A stretch of DNA of 64,000 nt from Hyphomonadaceae bacterium (lineage in GTDB: Bacteria; Pseudomonadota; Alphaproteobacteria; Caulobacterales; Hyphomonadaceae). Where the stretch lies: NCBI GenBank assembly GCA_022844345.1, contig JALHLU010000001.1:186001-250000 (forward strand). The letters are read 5' to 3'. Shown here one piece after another: positions 56,685-64,000 of this stretch. Numbering within the stretch: the first letter of the stretch is position 1; the number at the start of each line of letters is the position of its first letter. The notes under the pieces were generated by a model that saw only the letters and a list, made by a program, of their open reading frames with translations, did not search any database and had not been told where the DNA came from. The translations under genes and the position numbers were made by a program.

Positions 56685-56888
56685 TGCGTGTGCTGACGAA
56701 TGCTTATCGCGAGCCGGAAAAATAGCCCAAAGCTGTTAAGGACACGTGCAAGGCCGGAACGTTCGAACGGCAGCGGCGGCGCATTGGCAGCGTTGTCTCA
56801 AGCTTAACGAATTTCGCAAGCATGGCGCGCGGCGAATCTGGCTCTCTTCGGCGCGGCCTGTTAGGTGAAGGGCAAGAAGAGGTTTCTC

Positions 56889-59798
56889 ATGCCCGTGTTG
56901 CGCCCCGTCGATGCATCCAGCCATGTCTATCTGATCGACGCGTCGGGGTTCATTTTCCGCGCCTATCACGCCCTGCCCCAGCTGACGCGCAAGTCGGACG
57001 GGCTGCCGGTGGGAGCGATCTCCGGCTTCTGCAACATGCTGTGGAAGGTGCTGGAGGACCTGAAGGCTGGCGAGCAGCCAACGCACTTTGCCTGCATTTT
57101 CGATGCTGGCGCGATCACATTCCGGAACGAACTTTATGATCAGTACAAGGCGCAGCGGCCCGATCCGCCAGAGGATCTGATTCCGCAGTTTCCGCTGGTG
57201 CGCCGCGCCGCGATCGCTTTCGGGCAACCGGCGCTGGAGATGAAGGGGTTCGAGGCGGATGACCTGATCGCCACCTATTCACGCCAGGCGGCGGCAAAGG
57301 GCGCGCGCGTATCGATCGTCTCGGCGGATAAGGACCTGATGCAGTTGATCAACGATCAGATCTGCATGCTCGACACGGTGAAGGATCGCAGGATCTGCGC
57401 GCCGGAAGTGTTCGAAAAGTTCGGCGTGACGCCCGACAAGGTGATCGATGTGCAGGCGCTGTGCGGCGACAGCATTGATAACGTGCCGGGCGTGCCGGGA
57501 ATAGGCATCAAGACGGCGGCGCTGTTGATCCAGGAGTATGGCGATCTCGAAACGCTTCTCTCTCGCGCCTCGGAAATCAAGCAGCCCAAGCGCCGGGAGT
57601 CGCTGATCGAACATGCGGACAAGGCGCGCCTCTCGAAAGTTCTCGTGACGCTGAAAGATGATGTGCCGGTTGAGGTGCCGCTGGAAGAGCTGGGCGTGTC
57701 CGATCCCGACCCGGCCCCCCTGCTCGCCTTCCTGCAGGAGATGGAGTTCAGGACGCTGACCACACGCGTCTCGCAGACGCTTGGTGTTGCGGGCGCTCCG
57801 CCGCCGTCCTCCTCTGCAGGCGGGGCGGCGCTGGCGAATGCGCTGGCCGCCGAGAAGGGCAATGGCGGGGCAAGGCCCACGGCAACCGCCGCCAATGGTG
57901 CGCCAGGCGAGAGCTCTGCTCCCGTTGCAGCAGAGAATGCGCCGTTCAACCTCGACGCCTACGAGACCGTGACCACGGTGGAGCGGCTGGCCGAATGGAT
58001 CGTCTCGGCGCGGCGGCAGGGCTTTGTGGCGGTGGACACGGAAACAGACGGGCTCAATCCGGTAAGCGCCTCGCTGGTTGGCGTTTCGATGGCGCTGGAA
58101 GCGGGTAAGGGCTGCTACATACCGCTCGCACACGGGTCGAACAGGACCGATCTCCTGTCCGAGGAACGGCCACAGCAGATCGAGATGGCGACAGCAATCG
58201 TCCTGCTGAAGCCGCTGCTTGAGGACCCGTCGGTTCTGAAGATCGGGCAGAACATCAAGTACGACATTTCGATCTTCCGTGGTGTTGGCGTCGAGGTAGC
58301 GCCCATCGATGACACCATGCTGCTATCGTTCGTGCTTGAGGCGGGCCAGCACAATCACGGCATGGACGAGCTGTCGCAACTGCATCTCGGGCACACGCCG
58401 GTTCCGATCAAGGAGCTGATCGGCACGGGGAAATCGCAGATCACGTTCGACCAGACGCCCATCGACAAGGCGACGCGCTATGCCGCCGAGGACGCAGACG
58501 TCACGCTCAGGCTATGGGAGCGGTTGAAGCCGCGCTTGTCGAACGAAGGCGTTGCGACTGTCTATGAGACGATGGACCGGCCTCTGGTCCATGTCGTGTC
58601 GGCGATGGAGCGGGCGGGCGTTTTGGTGGATCGCGAGCGGCTGTCGCGCCTCTCCGGAGAATTCGCGCAACGCATGGCGGCGCTGGAGGACGAGGCGCAC
58701 AAGCTGGCCGGGCGTCCGTTCAACCTGGGCAGCCCCAAGCAGGTGGGTGAAATCCTTTTCGACGAGATGAAGCTGGGCGATGTGGTCGGTGCCAAACGCA
58801 CCAAGACGGGCGCGTGGGCGACGGGCGCCGATGCGCTGGAGGACCTTGCGGCCTATGGCCATGAATTACCGAAAGTGCTGCTCGACTGGCGCATGCTGTC
58901 CAAGCTGCGCTCGACCTATACCGAGACGCTCAGCGAGGCGATCGACAGGAATACCGGGCGTGTCCACACATCCTATTCGCTGGCGGGCGCGCAAACGGGG
59001 CGCTTGGCATCGACCGATCCCAACCTGCAGAACATCCCAATCCGTACGGAAGAAGGCCGCAAGATCCGCGAGGCGTTCATCGCCGCGCCGGGCAATGTTC
59101 TGCTCTCAGCCGACTACTCGCAGATCGAGCTTCGCCTGCTCGCACATGTTGCGGATATTCCGAGCCTGCGGCAGGCCTTCCATGATGGCATCGACATCCA
59201 TGCGATGACGGCGAGCGAGATGTTCGGCGTGCCCGTGAAAGGCATGGACCCGATGATCCGCCGCAACGCCAAGGCGATCAATTTCGGCATCATCTACGGC
59301 ATTTCGGGCTTCGGTCTTGCGCGGCAGCTTTCCATCCCGCGAGAAGAAGCCGCCGCCTACATCAAGAAGTACTTCCAGAAATTCCCGGGCATCCAGGACT
59401 ATATGGAGCAGTACCGCGCCTTCGGCCGCGAGCATGGCTATGTCGAGACCATCTTCGGCCGCAAGGTGTGGCTGCCGCAGATCAAATCGCCCAACGGCGC
59501 CGAGCGCTCATTCGGAGAACGCCAGGCGATCAACGCGCCGTTGCAGGGCTCGGCGGCTGACATCATCAAACGCGCGATGATCCGCATGCCCAAGGCGCTC
59601 GAGGATGCAGGGCTCCAGGCGAAGATGCTGCTGCAGGTGCATGACGAACTGGTGTTCGAGTGCCCGGAGAAGGAAGCGCAGGCGTTGACCGAAGTGGCGG
59701 CCAGGGTGATGTCGAACGCGCCCCACCCTGTCGTGCAGATGAAAGTACCGCTGGTGGTGGAGGCGAAGTCGGCGAGGTCTTGGGCGGAGGCGCACTGA
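56889..59798 (+). CDS. polA: DNA polymerase I
   Basis: 969 residues (an ATG at 56865 is also in frame; AAGAGG upstream of 56889 favours it). The 5'-3' exonuclease domain (about 1-290, SADKDLMQLI) precedes the 3'-5' exonuclease domain, where FVAVDTETDG keeps the catalytic DxE, so proofreading should be active. The polymerase domain has LLSADYSQIELRLLAHVA, RRNAKAINFGIIYGISGFGLA and LQVHDELVFECP. Used in Okazaki fragment processing and repair. Confidence 0.97.
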   Translation: MPVLRPVDASSHVYLIDASGFIFRAYHALPQLTRKSDGLPVGAISGFCNMLWKVLEDLKAGEQPTHFACIFDAGAITFRNELYDQYKAQRPDPPEDLIPQFPLVRRAAIAFGQPALEMKGFEADDLIATYSRQAAAKGARVSIVSADKDLMQLINDQICMLDTVKDRRICAPEVFEKFGVTPDKVIDVQALCGDSIDNVPGVPGIGIKTAALLIQEYGDLETLLSRASEIKQPKRRESLIEHADKARLSKVLVTLKDDVPVEVPLEELGVSDPDPAPLLAFLQEMEFRTLTTRVSQTLGVAGAPPPSSSAGGAALANALAAEKGNGGARPTATAANGAPGESSAPVAAENAPFNLDAYETVTTVERLAEWIVSARRQGFVAVDTETDGLNPVSASLVGVSMALEAGKGCYIPLAHGSNRTDLLSEERPQQIEMATAIVLLKPLLEDPSVLKIGQNIKYDISIFRGVGVEVAPIDDTMLLSFVLEAGQHNHGMDELSQLHLGHTPVPIKELIGTGKSQITFDQTPIDKATRYAAEDADVTLRLWERLKPRLSNEGVATVYETMDRPLVHVVSAMERAGVLVDRERLSRLSGEFAQRMAALEDEAHKLAGRPFNLGSPKQVGEILFDEMKLGDVVGAKRTKTGAWATGADALEDLAAYGHELPKVLLDWRMLSKLRSTYTETLSEAIDRNTGRVHTSYSLAGAQTGRLASTDPNLQNIPIRTEEGRKIREAFIAAPGNVLLSADYSQIELRLLAHVADIPSLRQAFHDGIDIHAMTASEMFGVPVKGMDPMIRRNAKAINFGIIYGISGFGLARQLSIPREEAAAYIKKYFQKFPGIQDYMEQYRAFGREHGYVETIFGRKVWLPQIKSPNGAERSFGERQAINAPLQGSAADIIKRAMIRMPKALEDAGLQAKMLLQVHDELVFECPEKEAQALTEVAARVMSNAPHPVVQMKVPLVVEAKSARSWAEAH

Positions 59799-60247
59799 TG
59801 CCCCTCTCCCCCGCCGATCTCCGCTTCATCACGCTCTCTTTCGAGGAGGCGAAACGCTCGCTTGAGCAGGGCGGGCTTCCCATTGGCTCGGCGCTCGCAC
59901 GGGGCGAGCAGCTGTTCGCATCAGGCCACAACCAGCGTGTGCAGCAGGGCGATCCGGTTGCGCATGGGGAGATGGATTGCCTGCGCAAGGCGGGGCGGCA
60001 GCTGACCTATCGCGACACGACGCTGTATACGTCGCTGTCGCCGTGCATGATGTGTTCGGGCACGATTGTGCAGTTCAAGATCCCGCGCGTGGTGATCAAC
60101 GACACTGTGAATTTCGGGGGCAATGAGGCGTTCCTGCGCGGCCATGGGGTCGAGGTGATTGACGCTGCGCACCCTGCCTCGATTCAACAGATGCGCGATT
60201 TCATCGCGGCCAATCCGGTCCTGTGGAACGAAGACATCATGGAATAG
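59798..60247 (+). CDS. Cytosine/nucleoside deaminase-like protein
   Basis: 149 residues. Zinc site: HGEMDCLRKAGR and LSPCMMCSGTIVQ provide His, catalytic Glu and the two Cys ligands. The sequence resembles yeast-type cytosine deaminase (VINDTVNFGGNEAFLRGHGVEV). The usual HAE is HGE here. It starts on the last base of the polA stop (TGATG), so it is translationally coupled to polA. Exact substrate is uncertain. Confidence 0.85.
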   Translation: MPLSPADLRFITLSFEEAKRSLEQGGLPIGSALARGEQLFASGHNQRVQQGDPVAHGEMDCLRKAGRQLTYRDTTLYTSLSPCMMCSGTIVQFKIPRVVINDTVNFGGNEAFLRGHGVEVIDAAHPASIQQMRDFIAANPVLWNEDIME

Positions 60248-60324
60248 CCCGGATTTCGGAGGGTTTACGGGTCGCTTCCTTCACCAGACTTGGCTAAACA
60301 GGCGGCCCTTCAGAAGAGACGCCT

Positions 60325-61194
60325 ATGGCCCGCAAGACCACCAAGACCCCGAAGAAATCCGCCAAGCCGGCCCATATCGCCGGGACGCTTACCAAGGCCG
60401 ACATTCCGGAACTGGCGGGCGGCAAGGGCGCAAACGCGCCGCAGATGGCGTCCCCCACCTATCGGCTGGCGGCGCTGGACCAGGAGTACATCTTGAGTGA
60501 CAGCCAGCGCGGCCTGCGCTTCATGCTGGAATACAACAAGGCCGAAGAGGCGCTGGACCGCTGGGGCGTGCGATCGACCATCGTCGTGTTCGGCTCGGCG
60601 CGGTTCAGCGAGAAGGGCTCGGCTGATCACCGCCGCTGGTACAATGACGCGCGCAGGTTCGCGCAGATCGTCTCCGAGAAAGGCGGCGCAAAGCTTCGCA
60701 ACAGCCATCCGCGTGACAACGTGATCGCGACCGGCGGCGGACCGGGCATCATGGAAGCCGCCAATCGTGGCGCGCATGACGTTGGCGCGCCGTCGATCGG
60801 CTACAACATCACCCTGCCGATGGAGCAGGAGCCCAACGCTTTCTCGACACCGGACCTGACGTTGCGCTTCCACTATTTCGCGATGCGCAAGATGCACTTT
60901 GCGATGCGCGCGAACGCCTTGGTCGTGTTCCCCGGCGGCGTCGGCACGTTTGACGAACTGTTTGAAATCCTCGCCCTGCGCCAGACCGGCAAGGCGCCCC
61001 CGATCCCGATCGTGCTTTATGACCGCGCGTTCTGGGAAGAGGTGATCAACTTCAACGCACTGGTGAAGCACGGCGTCATCTCGAAAGTGGACGAGACGCT
61101 GTTCACCTATGCCGAAACCCCCGAGCAGGCCTGGAAACAGTGCGTCGATGGCGGGGTGATGACGCGCTGGCTGCAGGAACAGCACACGAGCTGA
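60325..61194 (+). CDS. LOG family (lysine decarboxylase-like) protein
   Basis: 289 residues. GGGPGIMEAANRGA and FPGGVGTFDELFEILALRQTG form the PGGxGTxxE catalytic site of LOG/TIGR00730 proteins, which release free cytokinin-like bases from nucleotide monophosphates. A lysine-rich N-terminal tail (about 1-45) is extra and looks disordered. 77 bases separate it from the deaminase gene. Confidence 0.9.
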   Translation: MARKTTKTPKKSAKPAHIAGTLTKADIPELAGGKGANAPQMASPTYRLAALDQEYILSDSQRGLRFMLEYNKAEEALDRWGVRSTIVVFGSARFSEKGSADHRRWYNDARRFAQIVSEKGGAKLRNSHPRDNVIATGGGPGIMEAANRGAHDVGAPSIGYNITLPMEQEPNAFSTPDLTLRFHYFAMRKMHFAMRANALVVFPGGVGTFDELFEILALRQTGKAPPIPIVLYDRAFWEEVINFNALVKHGVISKVDETLFTYAETPEQAWKQCVDGGVMTRWLQEQHTS

Positions 61195-61201
61195 GCCGGC
61201 G

Positions 61202-62413
61202 CTACGCGAACAGGCCGTGGAACATGGGCCTCACAAAAAGGTCCACCGCGTTCTCCGCGTTGACGCCATTGGCCCATCCCTTGAGCTGGGCTGCCGAGCT
61301 GACCGTGACCATCAGCATCTCGCCGGCGATGCGCGCGTCGCACAGGCGCCCCGAACCATCGAGCTGGGCGTCTGTCGCCATATCGGCGAAACGCATCACC
61401 ACCTGCGCCATCTGGCGCTGCATGGTTTCGCGCTGGGCAATGTCCACTGACATCAGGGCCGAGTTTCGCAGCAATGGACCCGCAGGCGTCTGCTGGCGGC
61501 GGACGAGCGCTGACACGGCGGCGTAGGCCTGGGCAAGGCCTGCGCTTTCGGTTGCGACAGCCTGTCTCTGCGCATCCTGCAAAAGGCCAAGCGTGCGATT
61601 GAAGCAGGCCACGACAAGGTCGCCCTTGCCTTCGACGTGGTGATAGAAGGCGCCCTTGGTGCGGTTCAGCTCGGCGGCGATGCGTTCGACGGATGCGCCG
61701 CGATAGCCCTGCTCGTTGATCAGCCGCGTCGCTGCGAGAAGGAAGCTCTCCAGCGAGCTCTGACGCGGCGCTTGCGTGGCTTCCTCAGGGGCTGGCTCGG
61801 GCAGCCCTTGCCCCGGCGCGGCGAGCCCGTTGAAGAGAATGTCGAGAAACATCCGCTCAACACGCTCCATGGATTCGACGGGATATGATGGGAGCCAGAA
61901 CACCGAGCGGATCAGCTGCGCTAGGAGGAAATGCGCGCGGGCGTTGAGGACGAGGCGGTGCTCGTACGTGTCGTCCGGGGATTGCATGATAGCGCGCACC
62001 GTGCGGAACAGATCCGCATAACGCGGCCAGACCTCTGCGGCGTGCTGCTCGTTCAATGAGCGCATGTCGCCGAAGATCATGACCTCTGGACTGGCGCCCG
62101 TGCGGATGCTGCGGCGCATGTCGAAGTATTCGCGCACCAGGCAGCGCACGCGCTCTTCGCGGTTGTCGCCTTCGCGAGCGCGCTCGAAGCGTACGGCGTG
62201 CGCGGCGATGGACTGCTGGAATGCGGCGGCGACAAGGTCTTCCTTGCGGCGGAAGTAATGGCGGATGCTGGTGAGGTTCATGCCCGCGTCGCGGCCGATA
62301 TCCTCAAGCGTGGCGCCGCGCACGCCGAGCGTGTTGAACTGGCGCGCCGCCGTCTGGATGATCTGCTCGCGTTTCTGCGCGTAGCGGGCCGTCTGAGGAC
62401 GATCCACTTCCAT
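61202..62413 (-). CDS. Tandem TetR-type regulator with two DNA-binding domains
   Basis: 403 residues from the ATG at 62413. Two TetR N-terminal HTH domains: residues about 15-60 (REQIIQTAARQFNTLGVRGATLEDIGRDAG...RHYFRRKEDL) and about 222-268 (LESFLLAATRLINEQGYRGASVERIAAELN...YHHVEGKGDL). Each is followed by its own ligand-binding-type helical region, so this is a fused pair rather than a partial duplication. A perfect palindrome lies about 100 bases upstream and suggests autoregulation. Ligand unknown. Confidence 0.88.
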   Translation of the reverse strand: MEVDRPQTARYAQKREQIIQTAARQFNTLGVRGATLEDIGRDAGMNLTSIRHYFRRKEDLVAAAFQQSIAAHAVRFERAREGDNREERVRCLVREYFDMRRSIRTGASPEVMIFGDMRSLNEQHAAEVWPRYADLFRTVRAIMQSPDDTYEHRLVLNARAHFLLAQLIRSVFWLPSYPVESMERVERMFLDILFNGLAAPGQGLPEPAPEEATQAPRQSSLESFLLAATRLINEQGYRGASVERIAAELNRTKGAFYHHVEGKGDLVVACFNRTLGLLQDAQRQAVATESAGLAQAYAAVSALVRRQQTPAGPLLRNSALMSVDIAQRETMQRQMAQVVMRFADMATDAQLDGSGRLCDARIAGEMLMVTVSSAAQLKGWANGVNAENAVDLFVRPMFHGLFA

Positions 62414-62514
62414 CGCGTGTTCGGAGAGTTCAGCCCTGCTCACGCGTGCACCTGTCACCAGCCACCCTCCGGACGTGAAATGCGGCCGCGAGAGCAAAAC
62501 GTCGCCCGGGGCCT

Positions 62515-62538
62515 TTTGAAGTCTAGATAGACTTCAAA
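62515..62538 (-). promoter_or_regulatory. Palindromic operator upstream of the tandem TetR gene
   Basis: Perfect inverted repeat of 11-base arms (TTTGAAGTCTA and its reverse complement) around a 2-base centre. Located between the lipoprotein stop and the regulator start, it is the obvious site for autorepression. Confidence 0.7.
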
Positions 62539-62616
62539 CTACGGATGGTTCTAGCGCAAGGTTGACTCTTTCGGAATTCCGCGATGCAGGCCCGGCGATG
62601 GAGGCTGACGCTGACG

Positions 62617-63846
62617 TCAGCGGATACGGGCGTCCGGCGCCCTCAGGAACTCGTCGGACTGGGCCAACAGGTAGAGCTGGTTCAACAGCGAGAGAACATT
62701 GCCCGTGACGTCTTTCGGACCGCTCTCCTCATCTCCCATTTGCGGCGCGATGAAATAGACGCGGCCGGCATGCTCCACACGCACGGCGAAGGCGCGCTCG
62801 GCGCGTTCGGCATAGGTCTGGAACAGGATCACATTGCCGGCGACCGTCGGCGTTTCTTCGGTACCGTTGCGTAGCGTTTCGCCGAGGAAATAGATCATGT
62901 CGTCGAAAGAGCGCGTGCGGATCGTCGCAAGCGGAGCGCCGGAGCGCACGTCCACGAAGCCCCAGGCGGGGATCACAGGATCGCAAAGCAGCAGGCGGCG
63001 GTTGAACCTGTCCGGCGCAATCACGGCTTCGCCCGGCCGCGCGGCGCGGTCGTCATCCGCGAGCACGAGTTGACGGCCGGTGAGGGTTTCGACAGTGCGG
63101 ATCGTGTCGCCCATGCTGCCGCCGCGTCCGCCATCGACGGCCGAGGCGCCGCCAAGCGTCTCGCGCAGATAGACCGGGTCATACGGCGTGCAGCTGCGAT
63201 CATCGAGCGACGGCGCAGGCATCGGCCCGAACACAACGTCGCCGCGCTTGGCGGCGTCGATGATGGCGACATAGCGCTTGAGGTTGGCGGCGTCCGACGC
63301 CGACGGTGCGGTGGAAAACTCGTCGCCATCGATATACCAGGGCTGGGCGTCGCCAGCGAACGTGACTGCGTCGACAAAGAGCCACATCAGCGTCTCGCGT
63401 GGCCAGCCCGCCAGCCAGTAGCTCTGCAGCATGTCAGGCTGGATCGGCTTCAGCAGGCCTTGCGTGCTTTCATTGTTCGAGAACGGGTTGACCGAGTACT
63501 CCGCATTGGCGGACTCGTTGCGCGATATGCTGGCGGACGAGTTCGCAAACGGCAGCGGCGCGTTGCCCAGACCAAGCGGCCCGAGCGAGGCCGATCCGTT
63601 GAGCGACAGGGTCGGGTTCGATTTGATGCCCGACAGGGTGGTGTAGTTGGTCGGCCAGCGATCGCGCGCGCGCAACACGTTTACGGCGATGATGGCCGTC
63701 ATGGCGCGCGTATGCGCCTCGTTCAGCGTGGCGGCGTTGTCCTCGATGTTCTCGGCAAGGCCGGTGGCTCCAAGGTCGCTCACGATAGCGCAGCCCTGCA
63801 TGCACAGCGCGCCCAGCGCCAGACCCGCAACCTTCAGGATATCCAT
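62617..63846 (-). CDS. Lipoprotein of unknown function
   Basis: 409 residues. Lipoprotein-type signal with MQGC near residue 19. An asparagine/serine-rich middle section (about 70-120: NPTLSLNGSASLG, PFANSSASISRNESANAEYSVNPF) may form beta structure, followed by LLKPIQPDMLQSYWLAGWPRETLMWLFVDAV and a mixed C-terminal domain. No family recognised. The start at 63846 has GGAAG six bases upstream; a frame opens at 63888. It is upstream of the TetR gene with about 200 bases between them. Confidence 0.75.
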   Translation of the reverse strand: MDILKVAGLALGALCMQGCAIVSDLGATGLAENIEDNAATLNEAHTRAMTAIIAVNVLRARDRWPTNYTTLSGIKSNPTLSLNGSASLGPLGLGNAPLPFANSSASISRNESANAEYSVNPFSNNESTQGLLKPIQPDMLQSYWLAGWPRETLMWLFVDAVTFAGDAQPWYIDGDEFSTAPSASDAANLKRYVAIIDAAKRGDVVFGPMPAPSLDDRSCTPYDPVYLRETLGGASAVDGGRGGSMGDTIRTVETLTGRQLVLADDDRAARPGEAVIAPDRFNRRLLLCDPVIPAWGFVDVRSGAPLATIRTRSFDDMIYFLGETLRNGTEETPTVAGNVILFQTYAERAERAFAVRVEHAGRVYFIAPQMGDEESGPKDVTGNVLSLLNQLYLLAQSDEFLRAPDARIR

Positions 63847-64000
63847 CACTTCCGACCCCTCGCGCAACCTGAATACCGCCCTGCACACAAGAAGCGCCCC
63901 TCATCGCCGGTCAAGCGAATGCAGGCATCAGGCGACCCTCTGACTTGGTAAGCGCGAACAGGCGGGAAAACGGGTCAGCGACCCCGGTCAGGGTTTGGGG
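63847..64000. other. Window end; no gene visible
   Basis: Upstream region of the lipoprotein gene. I see no recognisable promoter, terminator or RNA gene in the last 154 bases. Confidence 0.5.

Noticed and set aside
56760-56769. CGTTCGAACG palindrome before polA as a LexA box
   Set aside because: Spacing does not fit the alphaproteobacterial GTTC-N7-GTTC form, and a 10-base palindrome is weak evidence.

Overview
High-GC alphaproteobacterial chromosome, most likely from the Caulobacterales/Hyphomonadales side of the class. I infer this from the gene content and order: a complete dcw block headed by mraZ and preceded by rnpB, an mreBCD-mrdA-rodA block, a STAS-fused Mla-type ABC permease, a K+-independent membrane pyrophosphatase and a CtrA-like box. 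No phage, insertion sequence, tRNA, rRNA operon or CRISPR array is visible. Nearly everything is chromosomal housekeeping, with a few accessory insertions (higBA, a lone GSU2403-type nucleotidyltransferase, a GT29-like enzyme).

Layout. 1-6694 (minus): mraY (cut by the window edge), murF, murE, ftsI, ftsL, rsmH and mraZ, almost all joined by short overlaps. 6695-7391: a control region with five 10-bp-phased MraZ-type repeats, a CtrA-like box and a DnaA box, then rnpB (minus). 7539-9968: a c-type cytochrome, an unknown secreted protein and an M14 carboxypeptidase lipoprotein. 10055-13560 (minus): a four-gene Mla/MCE lipid transport operon. 13709-17849: a DUF423 protein, a lipoprotein, proline iminopeptidase, the higBA toxin-antitoxin pair and a sodium symporter. 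17895-23612 (minus): the rod-shape operon mreB-mreC-mreD-mrdA-rodA. 23960-27607: an MFS transporter with an inserted cadherin-like domain, an EVE protein and an ABC-F ATPase. 28246-29961 (minus): leuA with a leucine-rich leader peptide. 30068-42184: mixed genes including a VTT membrane protein, GDPD lipoprotein, PhoPQ-related hydrolase, hppA, a GT29-like glycosyltransferase, EamA, an outer-membrane barrel, rhomboid, GNAT and a methyltransferase. 42255-49450 (minus except one plus-strand gene): ilvC, ilvN and ilvB, the last behind a leader with an intrinsic terminator. 49508-50877: palindromic operators and the nucleotidyltransferase. 50874-63846: miaA, serB, degP-like, a hybrid histidine kinase, polA, a cytosine-deaminase-like enzyme, a LOG-family protein, a double-headed TetR regulator with a palindromic operator, and a lipoprotein.

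Themes. Two envelope operons (dcw and mre/rod) supply septal and lateral peptidoglycan synthesis, and an Mla-type system handles phospholipids. leuA, ilvB, ilvN and ilvC form a dispersed branched-chain amino-acid regulon; leuA and ilvB each have a transcribed leader, and only ilvB shows a clear intrinsic terminator. The most unusual items are the cadherin/Ig-like domain in a periplasmic loop of an MFS exporter, the lone nucleotidyltransferase beneath two related palindromes, the TetR protein with two DNA-binding domains, the GT29 sialyltransferase-like enzyme, and the branched-chain leader regions.
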